Shown: positions 18,042-29,793, numbered from the stretch's first letter. The stretch: DNA of 64,000 nucleotides from Bacteroidota bacterium (GCA_018335575.1 JAGXRT010000093.1:26404-90403), one strand, 5' to 3'. Notes: generated from the letters alone by a model not told the origin. Numbers and translations: made by a program.

Positions 18042-19505
18042 ATGAAAAAATTAAAAGACATATTATATAATGTTTCCATAAATGAAGTTTATGGATCTAC
18101 CGATATTGAAATAAATCAATTAGTCTTTGACACTCGATTGCTAAGTAAGGGCGATGTTTTTATAGCTCAAAAAGGGTGGGTGGTTGATGGTCATTTTTAT
18201 ATTGAAAAGGCGATAGAAGCTGGAGCACGAGCAATAGTATGTGAGCACAAACCAACGGAGCTACAAAGTCAAATAACCTACGTTGTTGTAAATAACAGTA
18301 GTGACGCATTGGCTTTTATGGCCTCGAATTATTTTAATAATCCTTCCAATAAACTTAAACTCATTGGAATTACAGGTACCAACGGTAAAACAACGGTGGC
18401 TTCGCTCTTATATGAATTATTTCAAAAAGCAGGCTACAATGTGGGATTAATATCAACGGTAGTTAATAAAATAAACCGTAAAGAAATTAAAGCTACGCAT
18501 ACAACCCCTAATGTGGTGTCGTTAAATGCTTTATTGGATGAAATGGTATATGAGCATGTAGATTTTTGTTTTATGGAAGTTAGTTCACACGGTATCCATC
18601 AAAAAAGAACACTAGGTCTTCATTTTGCAGGCGGTGTATTTACCAATTTAACGCATGATCATTTAGATTATCATAACTCGTTTGCAGAATATCGCGATGT
18701 AAAAAAATCATTTTTTGATTCTTTGCCAGAAAGTGCATTTGCCTTAGTAAATGTTGATGATAAAAACGGACTTTATATGATTCAAAATTGCGAGGCCAAA
18801 AAATATACCTATGCCTTAAAATCGAGTGCTGCATATAAAGCTAAAATTATAGAAACACAATTTAACGGTACCTTACTCAACATTAACGGTATTGAAGTTT
18901 GGACCAAATTAATTGGTAGTTTTAATGCTTCAAATTTGTTGGCAATTTATAGTGTTGCTGATTTATTAGGACTTGAAACCATGGAAATACTCCAAAAATT
19001 AAGTGAAATAAACAGTGTTTCAGGTCGTTTTCAGTTTGATATATCAGAGTCCGGAATTATTACAGTAATTGATTATGCACACACACCTGACGCCTTGACT
19101 AATGTACTCGAAACCATCAATCAAATTAGAACAGGTAACGAAAAAATAATCACAGTTGTTGGTTGCGGAGGTAACAGAGATAAAGAAAAGCGACCAAAAA
19201 TGGGTCATATTGCTACACAGCTCAGCAATCAAACCATATTTACGGCTGATAATCCAAGAAATGAAGATCCCTCTCAAATTATCGTTGAAATGGAGCAAGG
19301 AGTAGAACCTCACAACTCACATAAATACTTAACAATTGTCGATAGAAAATCAGCTATAAAAACAGCGGTTTCATTGGCAAATATGGGCGATATAATTCTA
19401 ATCGCAGGGAAAGGACATGAAGTTTATCAGGAAATAAATGGGGAACGAACCTATTTTGATGATCGTGAAACTGTATTGAATTTATTAAAAGAACTTAAAA
19501 AATAA
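18042..19505 (+). CDS. murE: UDP-MurNAc-L-Ala-D-Glu:meso-diaminopimelate ligase
   Basis: From the ATG at 18042 the protein has 487 residues; an in-frame TTG at 18030 is possible but only 3 bases after the ftsI stop. The ATP loop TGTNGKTT is at 111-118. DNPRNEDP at 403-410 is the motif that selects meso-diaminopimelate in Gram-negative-type MurE enzymes. The stem peptide of this organism should therefore carry diaminopimelate. The enzyme acts in the cytoplasm before MurF, whose gene is not in this cluster. Confidence 0.95.
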   Translation: MKKLKDILYNVSINEVYGSTDIEINQLVFDTRLLSKGDVFIAQKGWVVDGHFYIEKAIEAGARAIVCEHKPTELQSQITYVVVNNSSDALAFMASNYFNNPSNKLKLIGITGTNGKTTVASLLYELFQKAGYNVGLISTVVNKINRKEIKATHTTPNVVSLNALLDEMVYEHVDFCFMEVSSHGIHQKRTLGLHFAGGVFTNLTHDHLDYHNSFAEYRDVKKSFFDSLPESAFALVNVDDKNGLYMIQNCEAKKYTYALKSSAAYKAKIIETQFNGTLLNINGIEVWTKLIGSFNASNLLAIYSVADLLGLETMEILQKLSEINSVSGRFQFDISESGIITVIDYAHTPDALTNVLETINQIRTGNEKIITVVGCGGNRDKEKRPKMGHIATQLSNQTIFTADNPRNEDPSQIIVEMEQGVEPHNSHKYLTIVDRKSAIKTAVSLANMGDIILIAGKGHEVYQEINGERTYFDDRETVLNLLKELKK

Positions 19506-19509
19506 CAGC

Positions 19510-20733
19510 ATGTTATATTATTTATTTGATTTTTTAGAGAGAGAATTCGACCTGATTGGTGCAGGCTTATTTCAATACATTTCATTTCGATCGGCGGCAG
19601 CATTTATACTGTCATTATTAATATCAACAATTTACGGTAGACGAATAATTGATTATTTAAGAAAAAAGCAAATAGGTGAATCGGTTAGAGATTTAGGACT
19701 TGAAGGACAAAAAGAAAAGGCTGGAACCCCAACCATGGGAGGAGTTATCATTATATTGGCCACACTTATTCCGGTTTTTCTTTTTGCAAAGCTCTCCAAT
19801 ATTTATGTTGTAGCACTAATCATCGCAACTCTATGGATGGGCGCCATTGGTTTTGTAGATGATTATATCAAAATATTTAGAAAAGACAAAGAGGGACTTA
19901 AAGGCCGATTCAAAATTTTAGGACAAGTAAGCTTAGGAATTATCATTGGAAGTTTGCTTTATTTTCATCCAAATGTAACGATTAAAGAAAAAATCGAATA
20001 CAAATCGGCTCAAACTGAAATTTCGACTACAAAAATGTTTGGAGAAGAAGTAAAAGCGACGAAAACTACGATTCCTTTTTTGAAAAATAACACCTTAGAT
20101 TATGCGTATTTCATAAAATTTATTGGTGATGATTATAAAAGTTATGCGTGGATAATTTTTATTCCTTTTGTGATATTAGTGATCACAGCAGTATCAAATG
20201 GCGCAAATTTAACCGATGGAATCGATGGTCTTGCCGCTGGCTCGTCTGCCATTATTGTTGCAACACTAGGTATTTTCGCCTGGGTTTCGGGTAATATAGT
20301 GTTTGCTAATTACCTCGATGTGATGTACATACCAAATTCGGGCGAGATGACCATTTTCATAAGTGCATTGGTTGGAGCCCTAATCGGGTTTTTATGGTAC
20401 AATACCTATCCGGCACAAGTTTTTATGGGCGATACCGGTAGTTTAACTATTGGTGGTATCATCGCAGTTTTGGCAATTGCAGTTAGAAAAGAATTACTGA
20501 TTCCAATTTTAGCCGGAATCTTCCTGGTTGAAAACGTTTCAGTGATGATGCAAGTGGCTTACTTTAAGTACACTAAGAAAAAATATGGCGAAGGAAGACG
20601 CATTTTTTTAATGTCACCTTTGCATCATCATTACCAAAAGAAAGGTTATCACGAAAGTAAAATTGTTACACGGTTTTTAATTATTGGGATGATGTTGGCA
20701 GTGTTCACTATTGTAACATTAAAAATTAGATAA
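19510..20733 (+). CDS. mraY: Phospho-MurNAc-pentapeptide transferase
   Basis: The 407-residue polytopic membrane enzyme has TPTMGG near residue 73, an FVDDYIK segment near 117, the [10 protein letters not shown] motif near 234, and MGDTGSL with the C-terminal histidine cluster [11 protein letters not shown]. It moves phospho-MurNAc-pentapeptide to undecaprenyl phosphate, forming lipid I. It has a periplasmic insert around residues 155-205, longer than in Escherichia coli MraY. Such an insert is, to my knowledge, normal in Bacteroidota. Start ATG 4 bases after the murE stop. Confidence 0.96.
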   Translation: MLYYLFDFLEREFDLIGAGLFQYISFRSAAAFILSLLISTIYGRRIIDYLRKKQIGESVRDLGLEGQKEKAGTPTMGGVIIILATLIPVFLFAKLSNIYVVALIIATLWMGAIGFVDDYIKIFRKDKEGLKGRFKILGQVSLGIIIGSLLYFHPNVTIKEKIEYKSAQTEISTTKMFGEEVKATKTTIPFLKNNTLDYAYFIKFIGDDYKSYAWIIFIPFVILVITAVSNGANLTDGIDGLAAGSSAIIVATLGIFAWVSGNIVFANYLDVMYIPNSGEMTIFISALVGALIGFLWYNTYPAQVFMGDTGSLTIGGIIAVLAIAVRKELLIPILAGIFLVENVSVMMQVAYFKYTKKKYGEGRRIFLMSPLHHHYQKKGYHESKIVTRFLIIGMMLAVFTIVTLKIR

Positions 20734-22067
20734 TGAAGAAAATGGTTGTTTTAGGTGCCGGTGAAAGCGGTGTGGGTACAGCAATTCTAGCTAAAAAGCA
20801 AGGATATGAGGTATTTGTGTCCGATAAAGGCGTCATAACACCGTTTTATAAAAACGTTCTTTTACAAAACGAGATTTTATTTGAAGAAAATCAGCATACA
20901 GAATCAAATATTTTAAATGCCGATATAGTGATGAAGAGTCCGGGTATCCCAGACAAAGTTGAAATCATCAAAAAACTAACATCAAAAGGGGTTAAAATTA
21001 TTTCTGAAATTGAATTTGCTTCATGGTTTAGTAAAGCAACTTATGTTGGCATTACCGGTAGTAATGGTAAAACCACCACCACCTTGTTGGTACATCATAT
21101 TCTTAAAAAAGGAGGATTAAATGCTGGTTTGGCCGGAAATATTGGAAAAAGTTTTGCACAACAAATTGCAGAGCAAAATTATGAGGTTTTTGCGCTAGAA
21201 ATTAGCAGTTTTCAATTAGACGGTATCGAAAAATTTGCTCCGCATATAGCAATTCTTACCAATATATCGCCCGATCATTTAGATCGTTACGATTATGATT
21301 TTAATAAATACATCAATTCTAAATTTAGAATAACGATGAACCAAACCGAAAACGATTACTTGATTTATGACGGTGATGATATTGAAATAAACAAATGGTT
21401 AAAAAAACATAAAACCAAAGCTCGCTTACTTCCTTTTTCAATTGTTAAAGAATTAGAGCAAGGAGCTTATTTAAAAAACGACATGATATACATTAATATA
21501 GACAAAGAACAATTTACTATGGAAACATCAAAAATTGCAATTCAGGGTAAGCACAACATGAAAAACGCAATGGCTGCAGCAATGGCTTCACACTTACTCA
21601 AAATTAGAAAATCAACTATTAGAGAAAGCATGGAAGATTTTGAAGGAGCTGAACATCGCTTGGAAAATGTGTTAAAAGTAAATGGAGTTCAATACATTAA
21701 CGATTCTAAAGCGACCAACGTAAATGCAACTTTTTACGCCTTGGAAAGCATGAAAACCCCTACAGTTTGGATTGTTGGGGGTATTGATAAAGGAAACGAT
21801 TACCTAGAATTAATGCCATTTGTGCGCGAAAAAGTTAAGGCTATTGTTTGTTTAGGTGTTGATAATCAAAAAATTATAGAAACATTTGGCAATGTAATAG
21901 ATATCATTGTAGAAACTACTTCAATAAAACAAGCAGTTGCGGAGTCGTACAGATTTGCTGTTAAAGGCGATTCGGTTTTATTATCACCTGCTTGTGCTAG
22001 TTTTGATTTATTTGAGAATTATGAAGACAGAGGCCGTCAATTTAAACAAGCCGTTAGAGAATTATAA
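20733..22067 (+). CDS. murD: UDP-MurNAc-L-alanine:D-glutamate ligase
   Basis: The 444-residue Mur ligase starts with a Rossmann-like N-domain (VVLGAGESG, 5-13) for the uridine nucleotide. It has the ATP loop TGSNGKTTT at 108-116, the LTNISPDHLDRY central motif, and NDSKATNVNA in the C-terminal domain. It adds D-glutamate to UDP-MurNAc-L-alanine. TAATG overlaps link it to mraY upstream and ftsW downstream. Confidence 0.96.
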   Translation: MKKMVVLGAGESGVGTAILAKKQGYEVFVSDKGVITPFYKNVLLQNEILFEENQHTESNILNADIVMKSPGIPDKVEIIKKLTSKGVKIISEIEFASWFSKATYVGITGSNGKTTTTLLVHHILKKGGLNAGLAGNIGKSFAQQIAEQNYEVFALEISSFQLDGIEKFAPHIAILTNISPDHLDRYDYDFNKYINSKFRITMNQTENDYLIYDGDDIEINKWLKKHKTKARLLPFSIVKELEQGAYLKNDMIYINIDKEQFTMETSKIAIQGKHNMKNAMAAAMASHLLKIRKSTIRESMEDFEGAEHRLENVLKVNGVQYINDSKATNVNATFYALESMKTPTVWIVGGIDKGNDYLELMPFVREKVKAIVCLGVDNQKIIETFGNVIDIIVETTSIKQAVAESYRFAVKGDSVLLSPACASFDLFENYEDRGRQFKQAVREL

Positions 22068-23263
22068 TGTCAATACTTTTCAAACATATAAAAGGCGATA
22101 AAGTTATTTGGGCAATCGTAGCCATGTTAGGGCTGCTTTCGTTTATGCCTATTTATAGTTCAAGCACCAATTTAGTAAACGTAGTTGGATCAAGCTCATC
22201 TACTTTTGGAATATTGGTAAAGCATGCCTTTTTAATGTTTTCAGGATTCTTAATTCTATTGTTTGTACACAAAATAAATTACAAATATTTCAGCAGTATT
22301 TCGGTTATTGCTTTGGTAGGTGTTATCTTTTTACTGGTTTACACCTTAACACAGGATACAACTATTGGAGGAGCTTCTGCAAAACGTTGGATTGAAATTC
22401 CGTTTATCGGGTTGAGTTTTCAAACTTCTTCATTGGCCAATGTGATATTAATGACCTACATAGCCCGATTTTTGGCATTGCACAAAGACAAAGAAATTAC
22501 TTTTAAAGAAAGCTTTAAAACCTTATGGTTGCCAATAATAATTGTTTTAGCCCTTATTGTTCCCGAAAATTTATCAACTTCAGGCTTAATTTTTGTTATG
22601 GCAATGATGCTGCTTTTTGTTGGGGGTTATCCACTTAGATACTTGATCATCATTGGAGTCACTATTTTAATGTTTTTAACTTTATTCATTGGAATCAATA
22701 AAGCTTTTCCTGATTTAATGCCCAAAAGCCGGGTTTCAACCTGGATAAGTAGAATAGAAAACTTTAAAAATCCGGATGCCGATGAAGGATATCAGGTTGA
22801 AAAAGCCAAAATTGCCATTGCTACGGGATTAGAACCAACCGGACCTGGTAAAAGTGTACAAAAAAACTTTTTACCCCAATCTTCATCCGATTTTATTTTT
22901 GCCATAATCATTGAAGAATTTGGCATCATATTGTGGCTTCCAATAATATTATTATACATATTATTATTAATTCGATTTATTGTAAACGCACAGAAAGCAC
23001 CCTCAACATTTGGAACTTTGATGGTTATAGGAGTTGGCTTTCCTATCATTTTTCAGGCGATATTAAACATGATGGTTGCCGTTAACTTAATACCTGTAAC
23101 CGGACAAAATTTACCACTTATCAGTAGCGGTGGAACATCAATCTGGATGATTAGTTTGGCTATAGGTATGATATTAAGTGTAAGCGCTGCCAGAGAAAGG
23201 GAAGAAGCGAATCTAGCTGAAGAAAATACTGAAGAAAATCAAACAGCAATAGAAACTGCATGA
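22067..23263 (+). CDS. ftsW: Septal lipid II polymerase FtsW (SEDS family)
   Basis: The 398-residue protein has about ten membrane segments. SEDS marks include [20 protein letters not shown] near residues 101-120 (where most homologues read QPSE, here QTSS), the large extracytoplasmic loop, and [10 protein letters not shown] near residue 345. FtsW polymerises lipid II with FtsI at the septum. The C-terminus is a short Glu/Ala-rich tail. It overlaps murG by 4 bases (ATGA). Confidence 0.94.
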   Translation: MSILFKHIKGDKVIWAIVAMLGLLSFMPIYSSSTNLVNVVGSSSSTFGILVKHAFLMFSGFLILLFVHKINYKYFSSISVIALVGVIFLLVYTLTQDTTIGGASAKRWIEIPFIGLSFQTSSLANVILMTYIARFLALHKDKEITFKESFKTLWLPIIIVLALIVPENLSTSGLIFVMAMMLLFVGGYPLRYLIIIGVTILMFLTLFIGINKAFPDLMPKSRVSTWISRIENFKNPDADEGYQVEKAKIAIATGLEPTGPGKSVQKNFLPQSSSDFIFAIIIEEFGIILWLPIILLYILLLIRFIVNAQKAPSTFGTLMVIGVGFPIIFQAILNMMVAVNLIPVTGQNLPLISSGGTSIWMISLAIGMILSVSAAREREEANLAEENTEENQTAIETA

Positions 23264-24351
23264 GTAAGTCAGTAAACATATTATTGAGTGGCGGCGGCAC
23301 AGGTGGTCATATTTATCCTGCTATATCAATTGCCAATGAATTGAAAAAGCGATTTAAAGACGCTCAGTTTTTATTTGTTGGTGCGAACAACAGAATGGAA
23401 ATGGAAAAAGTACCTCAGGCCGGTTACGCTATAAAAGGTCTTTGGATTTCTGGTATTCAACGCAAACTTACTATTGATAATTTGATGTTTCCAGTTAAGT
23501 TGATTTCCAGTTGTTGGAATGCCTATAAAATTATAAAATCATTTAAACCGTCGGTAGTAATTGGTACTGGGGGATTTGCCAGCGGACCAACACTATTAGT
23601 AGCCAATTGGTTAAAAATTCCCACGCTAATTCAAGAGCAAAACTCTTATCCAGGGATCACCAATAAAATTGCTGCTAAAAAGACAGCTAAAATTTGTGTG
23701 GCTTACGATGGTATGGAAACCTATTTTCCTGCTGATAAAATTATCAAAACTGGTAATCCAGTTAGAAGCGATTTATTACATGTTACTAATTGCCGAGAAG
23801 AAGCTCAAGCTTATTTTAAACTTGATGCAAATATGAAAACCCTGTTGGTTTTAGGTGGAAGTTTGGGAGCAAGAGCCATTAATAAATTAGTCGAAAACAA
23901 TTTAGAGTTGTTTGTTTCCAATCAAATTCAGGTAATTTGGCAAACAGGAAAGTTATATTTTGAAGAGTACAAGAAATACGATGCTACTAAAGCTGTTCAA
24001 ACTCATGCCTTTATCAATCAAATGAACTTTGCCTACGCTGCAGCCGATTTTATTATCAGTAGAGCAGGTGCCAGTTCAATATCAGAATTATGTATTGTTG
24101 CAAAACCAACCATTTTTATACCATCTCCCAATGTTGCAGAAGACCATCAAACAAAAAATGCTAAATCAATTGTTGATAAGAATGCTGCACTAATGGTATC
24201 TGAAAAAAATATTGAGAATTTTGAAAATGTGTTTTTATCGGTTATAAAAGATGATACCAAGCAAAAGGATTTAAGCTTAAAAATGAAATCATTGGCACAG
24301 CCAAATGCAACCAATGCTATTGTTAATGAAATTGAAAAACTTATTAAATAA
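23260..24351 (+). CDS. murG: UDP-GlcNAc:lipid I N-acetylglucosaminyltransferase
   Basis: The 363-residue glycosyltransferase has GGGTGGH at 11-17 and [12 protein letters not shown] after it. A second glycine-rich segment, [12 protein letters not shown], is near residue 203, and [12 protein letters not shown] near 267 is the sugar-nucleotide binding region. It adds GlcNAc to lipid I, giving lipid II on the inner membrane face. Length is standard. It lies directly between ftsW and murC. Confidence 0.96.
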   Translation: MSKSVNILLSGGGTGGHIYPAISIANELKKRFKDAQFLFVGANNRMEMEKVPQAGYAIKGLWISGIQRKLTIDNLMFPVKLISSCWNAYKIIKSFKPSVVIGTGGFASGPTLLVANWLKIPTLIQEQNSYPGITNKIAAKKTAKICVAYDGMETYFPADKIIKTGNPVRSDLLHVTNCREEAQAYFKLDANMKTLLVLGGSLGARAINKLVENNLELFVSNQIQVIWQTGKLYFEEYKKYDATKAVQTHAFINQMNFAYAAADFIISRAGASSISELCIVAKPTIFIPSPNVAEDHQTKNAKSIVDKNAALMVSEKNIENFENVFLSVIKDDTKQKDLSLKMKSLAQPNATNAIVNEIEKLIK

Positions 24352-25698
24352 ATGAATTTAAGTGCTATACATAACGTTTATTTTATTGGCATCGGTGGTA
24401 TAGGGATGAGTGCCTTGGCACGCTACTTCAAAATAAATGGCAAAAATGTTGCCGGTTATGATCGCGTATCGTCTGATGTTATTACCGCTTTGCAATCCAT
24501 TGGAATTGACATTCATTTTTCTGATTCAATTGATGAAATACCTAAGTATTATTTTAATCAAAAAGAAACATTGGTAATTTACACACCAGCCATTCCAAAA
24601 AATCACAGTGAACTAAATTTCTTTAAAAACAATGATTATTATGTTTTTAAACGTGCTCAAATATTAGGGCTGATTACGGCTAATACCTATTGTTTTGCGG
24701 TTGCCGGAACACATGGTAAAACCACCACATCAAGCATGTTGGGTCATATTTTAAAAGAGTGTGGTGTTAATGCAACTTCATTTTTAGGCGGAATTGCAGA
24801 AAATTATAATTCGAATTTAATTCTAGGAGGAGATGAGGTTACCGTGGTTGAGGCCGATGAATTTGACCGTTCATTTTTACAACTTTCACCAAATATAGCT
24901 TGTGTTACTTCAATGGATGCTGATCATTTGGATATATACGGTGCTCATGATGCGCTTGAATTAAGCTTTAAAGAGTTTGCTGAAAAAGTCAGCGACAAGC
25001 TATTTGTTTGTAAAGGTTTACCGCTTAATGGGCTTACGTATGGTATCGAAAATAATGCTGATTACAAGGTTGAAAACCTGCAGATCATTAACGGAACGTA
25101 TTCATTTGATGTACAAACACCATCAGAAACAATCAAAGGGATTGAACTAAATTTACCAGGTCGGCACAATGTACTCAATGCAGTTGCCGCTCTTTCGATG
25201 GCTAATTTTTACGGAGTTTCGTTGGATCAAATAAAAAATGCTATCAAATCATTTAAAGGAGTACAGAGACGATTTTCTTATAAAATTAAAACCAAAAATT
25301 TGGTTTTAATCGATGATTATGCACATCATCCTACAGAAATAAATGCATTGGCACATTCGGTTAAGGAATTGTATCCAACAAAAAAAAATGTAGGTATTTT
25401 TCAACCACATTTATTCAGCAGAACACGAGATTTTGTTGAAGAATTTGCGAAAAGTTTAGCGCAATTCGACGAAATAATTTTATTGGATATTTATCCAGCC
25501 AGAGAACTGCCTATAGAAGGAGTAAGCTCTGAATGGCTATTGAGTAAAATTGAAAATACCAATAAAAAACTGGTTTCAAAAGATCAATTGGTGCCAGCAA
25601 TAAAACAGGCCAATGCAGAAGTTGTAGTAATGATTGGAGCAGGAGATATTGGTGAATTGGTAGAAAATGTTAAAAATCAATTGCTTAAAAATGATTAG
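24352..25698 (+). CDS. murC: UDP-MurNAc:L-alanine ligase
   Basis: The 448-residue Mur ligase has an N-terminal GIGGIGMSALA (13-23), the ATP loop AGTHGKTTT at 118-126, EADEFDRSFL in the middle domain, and DDYAHHPTEI in the C-terminal domain. It adds L-alanine to UDP-MurNAc, the first ligase step. The ATG follows the murG stop with no spacer. The stop overlaps the preferred ftsQ start by 8 bases. Confidence 0.96.
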   Translation: MNLSAIHNVYFIGIGGIGMSALARYFKINGKNVAGYDRVSSDVITALQSIGIDIHFSDSIDEIPKYYFNQKETLVIYTPAIPKNHSELNFFKNNDYYVFKRAQILGLITANTYCFAVAGTHGKTTTSSMLGHILKECGVNATSFLGGIAENYNSNLILGGDEVTVVEADEFDRSFLQLSPNIACVTSMDADHLDIYGAHDALELSFKEFAEKVSDKLFVCKGLPLNGLTYGIENNADYKVENLQIINGTYSFDVQTPSETIKGIELNLPGRHNVLNAVAALSMANFYGVSLDQIKNAIKSFKGVQRRFSYKIKTKNLVLIDDYAHHPTEINALAHSVKELYPTKKNVGIFQPHLFSRTRDFVEEFAKSLAQFDEIILLDIYPARELPIEGVSSEWLLSKIENTNKKLVSKDQLVPAIKQANAEVVVMIGAGDIGELVENVKNQLLKND

Positions 25699-26431
25699 AA
25701 AAGTGTTCACATATTTCAAAATTGTATTGCTAACAGCTTTAGTAATTTTCTTATATGGATTTGCATCTGAACGCAATGAACACAAAAAAGTTACTCAACT
25801 TTTAATAGAGTTTGAAGATGGAGAAAATAAGTATATGAATTTGCAAATGGTTAATAAGTTGTTAATACAAAATTCAAAAACTGCTTTAAAACAACCAAAA
25901 TCTGTTATAGATTTACACAGTTTGGAACAGTCTGTTTTGAAACATCCGATGGTTCAAGATGTCCAGATTTCATTGACAATTGAAGGTAATTTAAAGGCAA
26001 AAGTAAAACAACGTAAGCCTATAGCAAGAGTAAAAATTGAAGATCAATCATACTATATTGATACTCAAGGAAAGAGCATGCCGTTGTCAGAATTACATTC
26101 AGCACGTGTGCCTATAATTACTGGAGAATTAATCAATGAAAACTTAAGAGAAATTCAATATTTGATTGAAAAAATTTCAAACAATGAATTTTTAAGTAAA
26201 AATATAGTGGGAGTTCATCGTTTTAAAAACAATGAATATGAACTTTATAGTAGGATTGAAGATTATGTTATAGAATTAGGAACTGTTTCAAAAGTTGATG
26301 AAAAATTTAAAAACTTAGAAGCATTTTATAAAAAAGCAGCACAAGATAGTCTATTAAACAAGTATAGTAGAATAAATATTAAATACCACAAACAAGTAAT
26401 TTGTACAAAAAAAGAGGATTATGGAGTATAA
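25691..26431 (+). CDS. ftsQ: FtsQ-like division protein
   Basis: From the ATG at 25691 the protein has 246 residues. An ATG eight codons earlier is also in frame but overlaps murC more. It has a short cytoplasmic end, one membrane segment (about 8-24), then a POTRA-like region (about 60-110) with LEQSVLKHPMVQDVQISL, and a beta-strand-rich FtsQ domain. FtsQ links the early and late division proteins. Bacteroidete FtsQ proteins diverge strongly from the proteobacterial ones, so position between murC and ftsA is part of the evidence. Confidence 0.85.
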   Translation: MIRKVFTYFKIVLLTALVIFLYGFASERNEHKKVTQLLIEFEDGENKYMNLQMVNKLLIQNSKTALKQPKSVIDLHSLEQSVLKHPMVQDVQISLTIEGNLKAKVKQRKPIARVKIEDQSYYIDTQGKSMPLSELHSARVPIITGELINENLREIQYLIEKISNNEFLSKNIVGVHRFKNNEYELYSRIEDYVIELGTVSKVDEKFKNLEAFYKKAAQDSLLNKYSRINIKYHKQVICTKKEDYGV

Positions 26432-27800
26432 TGAAATATCGGTAGGTTTAGATATTGGTACAACCAAAATAGTTGCATTAATTGGCCGTAAAAATGAATA
26501 CGGTAAAATTGAAATATTAGGAACCGGTAAAGCTAAAAGTTTAGGAGTACACCGAGGCGTTGTAAGCAATATAACCCAAACAATCCAATCAATTCAAGAA
26601 GCGGTAGATGAAGCTGTTGTGGTATCAAAAGTAAAGATAAAAAGTGCAGTTGTTGGTATTGCTGGTCAACACATCAGAAGTATTCAGCACAGTGATTATA
26701 TAACCAGACCAAACGCTGATGAGGTTATTACAGATGATGATATAGAAAGACTCATCAATCAAGTAAGAAAATTAGTCATGTTGCCTGGTGAAGAAATTGT
26801 ACACGTATTACCACAGGAATACAAAGTTGATAGCCAGCCAGAAATAAAGGAGCCGGTAGGTATGTTTGGTGGTAGAGTAGAAGCAAAATTCCATGTGGTT
26901 TTAGGTCAAACCGGATCTATTAACAATGTTGGAAAATGCATTAAAAGTGCAGGTATTGATTTAGCCGATATTACCCTTGAGCCACTTGCATCGGCTGACG
27001 CTGTTTTGAGTCAGGAAGAAAAAGAAGCGGGTGTTGCTTTAATAGATATTGGAGGAGGCACAACAGATTTAGCGATCTTTAAAGATGGCATTATAAGACA
27101 TACAGCCGTAATTCCGTTCGGTGGAAATGTAATAACAGAAGACATTAAAGAGGGTTGTTCAATTATTGAAAAACAAGCAGAATCCTTAAAAATTAAATTT
27201 GGGTCTGCTTGGCCAGGCGAAAATAAAGAAAATGAAATTGTATCAATACCCGGTTTAAGAGGTCGTGATCCAAAAGAAATTACACTTAAAACCCTTTCAA
27301 AAATTATTCATTCGCGAGTAATGGAGATTATAGAACAGGTATTTAAAGAAATTAAAAACTACGGACACGAAGAACCTAAAAAGAAACTTATCGCCGGAAT
27401 TGTATTGACAGGTGGTGGCGCACAACTTAAGCATATTAAGCAATTGGTAGAATACGTTACCGGTATGGATACGCGTATCGGATATCCAAATGAACATTTG
27501 GCAGGCGATTCTGATGAAGCGTTATCAAGTCCGATTTTTGCGACATCAGTAGGTCTTTTAATGAAAGGTTTAAATTCTAAAAACAAATATTCAGGAGATT
27601 TTGTTGAAGTTGATGGCAAAGTTGTAGAAAATGATGTGCGTTTTGAGCCTAAAATAACTACAGAACTTGAACATGAAGAAAAGGCAAAAGAAGTTGTTGT
27701 AGCTGCAACAAAAGAAGAAGAGAAAGTAGATTCAAATAAAAAGAACTTTATGGAACGTTGGTTTGATAAATTCAAAGATTTTTTAGATAAAGCAGAATAA
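26421..27800 (+). CDS. ftsA: Cell division actin-like protein FtsA
   Basis: The 459-residue actin-fold protein has GLDIGTTKIVALIG (about 9-22), the second phosphate loop LIDIGGGTTDLAIF (about 208-221) and the adenosine motif LTGGGAQLKHI. A Glu/Val/Lys-rich linker follows. The C-terminal NFMERWFDKFKDFLDK stretch is an amphipathic helix suited to bind the inner membrane. FtsA tethers FtsZ filaments. It starts inside the end of ftsQ (11-base overlap) and is followed by ftsZ after 12 bases. Confidence 0.95.
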   Translation: MEYNEISVGLDIGTTKIVALIGRKNEYGKIEILGTGKAKSLGVHRGVVSNITQTIQSIQEAVDEAVVVSKVKIKSAVVGIAGQHIRSIQHSDYITRPNADEVITDDDIERLINQVRKLVMLPGEEIVHVLPQEYKVDSQPEIKEPVGMFGGRVEAKFHVVLGQTGSINNVGKCIKSAGIDLADITLEPLASADAVLSQEEKEAGVALIDIGGGTTDLAIFKDGIIRHTAVIPFGGNVITEDIKEGCSIIEKQAESLKIKFGSAWPGENKENEIVSIPGLRGRDPKEITLKTLSKIIHSRVMEIIEQVFKEIKNYGHEEPKKKLIAGIVLTGGGAQLKHIKQLVEYVTGMDTRIGYPNEHLAGDSDEALSSPIFATSVGLLMKGLNSKNKYSGDFVEVDGKVVENDVRFEPKITTELEHEEKAKEVVVAATKEEEKVDSNKKNFMERWFDKFKDFLDKAE

Positions 27801-27812
27801 AAAGAAATAGTT

Positions 27813-29711
27813 ATGAGCAGTACAAATTTTAACAACATCAATTTTGATTTACCAAAGAATAATTCGAATGTAATTAAAGTTATTGGCGTTGGAGGCGGAG
27901 GTAGCAATGCGGTAAATCACATGTTTGAACAAGGATTAATAGGTGTAGATTTCGTAATTTGTAATACAGATGCACAAGCACTCCAAAACAGTAAAGTTCC
28001 TAATAAAATTCAATTAGGAGTATCGTTAACAGAAGGTTTGGGAGCTGGTGCAAATCCTGATATAGGAGAACAAGCTGCTTTAGAAAGTGTTAATGAAATA
28101 AAAAATTTGTTAAGTTCAAATGCAAAAATGGTTTTTATTACTGCTGGTATGGGCGGAGGAACCGGTACAGGTGCTGCTCCTGTAATTGCTCAAATTGCAC
28201 GTGAACTGGATTTATTAACAATTGGTATTGTAACTATTCCTTTTAGTTTTGAAGGAAAAACCAGAAATGATCAAGCGTTAAAAGGTGTTGAAACATTGCG
28301 TCAATACGTTGATTCATTGATAATTATAAATAATAATAAACTTAGAGAAGTATACGGAAACTTAGGATTCAAAGCCGGATTTTCAAAAGCAGATGAAGTA
28401 TTGTCTACAGCAGCAAGAGGAATTGCTCAGGTTATTACACATCATTATACTCAAAATATTGATTTAAGAGATGCTAAAACTGTTTTAGCTAATAGCGGCA
28501 CTGCTATAATGGGTTCGGCATTTGCTGCAGGGAAAAACAGAGCGCAAGATTGTATAATTAAAGCCTTAGATTCTCCTTTGCTTAATGATAATAAAATTAC
28601 TGGAGCAAAAAATGTGTTGCTTTTAATAGTTTCAGGTAAGGAAGAGATTACCATAGATGAAATTAGCGAAATAAATGAGTACATTCAAACTGAATCAAAA
28701 AGCAATGTAAACATAATTATGGGTGTTGGAGAAGATGAATCTTTAGGTGATTCTATTGCTGTAACTGTAATTGCTACCGGATTTAATAAAGATCAGCAAT
28801 CAGAAATTGTCACTGGCGAAACATCAAGAATAATTCATGTGCTGGATAATGAACAAGAAAGTAAGCACGAATTAAAACCTAATGTAACTATCAAGCCCAA
28901 ATACGAGAGTCCAATATTAAAATTTTCTCTTGAAGATGAGATAGCAGAAGAAACCAAAAAAAAAGTTGAAGAACCTATCTTAAACGAATTGATTAAAACT
29001 AATGAAACAATTGAAAACATTAATGTTGTTTATGAGTTAATTGAGACTGATGAAGATGAAGAGCAAGAAGAGTCATTTGTTTTTCTTCCGTTAGATGTTG
29101 AAGAAGACGATGAAGATGAGGTTTTTGATAATGAAATATATGACGATGAAGTTCAAACAAGTATAGTATTTGATTTTCCAATAACTCCTAAAAAAGAAGA
29201 AAAAGAAAAACCAATTGCTGAACATATTCAAAACCTCGATATCAACGAATATGACGAAGTAAAATCTTCTGAAAATAATGATGCAGAAATTATTCATTAT
29301 AGTCTAGAAGATTATATTGAATTAGAAGAGCAATTAGAAGCATCTAAAAGCCCTTCTATAGATGATGGTATATGTCTTGAGGTAAGGACTAATACGGCTG
29401 CAATAGATAACTCTTTTGATATCGATTCTAAAGAAGTTTCTCCATTAAATCTTACCATTAAAGAACTTCAAAAACGAGCGCAAGATCGAAAGGAAAAAAT
29501 GAAAGATTGGAATTACAAGTTTCACAATCATCACAATCAAAATATAGATGAACTAGAAAAAGAACCAGCTTATAAAAGAAGAGGCATTGAAATAAATACG
29601 CAAAATTATTCATCAGACCATAATCACTCTAACACTTCTATAAGTTTAGACAGCAATAATGAACTGAAAATAAGAACTAATAATTCGTTTTTACATGATA
29701 ATGTAGATTAA
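27813..29711 (+). CDS. ftsZ: Cell division GTPase FtsZ with long acidic C-terminal linker
   Basis: The 632-residue FtsZ has GGGGSNAV (27-34), the tubulin signature GGGTGTG (114-120), and the T7 loop NIDLRD (215-220) needed for GTP hydrolysis between subunits. The folded part ends near residue 330. About 270 residues of Glu/Asp-rich, probably unstructured linker follow, then a conserved-looking end with [13 protein letters not shown]. Most FtsZ proteins are about 380-400 residues; the long linker is common in Bacteroidota. It is the last gene of the dcw cluster and is followed by a strong hairpin. Confidence 0.95.
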   Translation: MSSTNFNNINFDLPKNNSNVIKVIGVGGGGSNAVNHMFEQGLIGVDFVICNTDAQALQNSKVPNKIQLGVSLTEGLGAGANPDIGEQAALESVNEIKNLLSSNAKMVFITAGMGGGTGTGAAPVIAQIARELDLLTIGIVTIPFSFEGKTRNDQALKGVETLRQYVDSLIIINNNKLREVYGNLGFKAGFSKADEVLSTAARGIAQVITHHYTQNIDLRDAKTVLANSGTAIMGSAFAAGKNRAQDCIIKALDSPLLNDNKITGAKNVLLLIVSGKEEITIDEISEINEYIQTESKSNVNIIMGVGEDESLGDSIAVTVIATGFNKDQQSEIVTGETSRIIHVLDNEQESKHELKPNVTIKPKYESPILKFSLEDEIAEETKKKVEEPILNELIKTNETIENINVVYELIETDEDEEQEESFVFLPLDVEEDDEDEVFDNEIYDDEVQTSIVFDFPITPKKEEKEKPIAEHIQNLDINEYDEVKSSENNDAEIIHYSLEDYIELEEQLEASKSPSIDDGICLEVRTNTAAIDNSFDIDSKEVSPLNLTIKELQKRAQDRKEKMKDWNYKFHNHHNQNIDELEKEPAYKRRGIEINTQNYSSDHNHSNTSISLDSNNELKIRTNNSFLHDNVD

Positions 29712-29727
29712 CTCCAAAAGTGTATAT

Positions 29728-29769
29728 GAACTCGAAGGAAACTCCCCCGTTTCTTTCGAGTTCTTTTTT
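29728..29769 (+). terminator. Rho-independent terminator after ftsZ
   Basis: A 15-base stem (gaactcgaaggaaac at 29728-29742 against gtttctttcgagttc at 29749-29763, one mismatch) has a C-rich loop and a run of T. It closes the dcw operon 17 bases after the ftsZ stop. Confidence 0.88.
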
Positions 29770-29793
29770 ATATATTTGCCAAAAATATTTATT

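Noticed and set aside
27359..27907. Minus-strand frame of 182 codons across the ftsA/ftsZ junction
   Set aside because: It spans two conserved genes on the other strand, and its product is Ser/Phe/Pro-rich low-complexity sequence.
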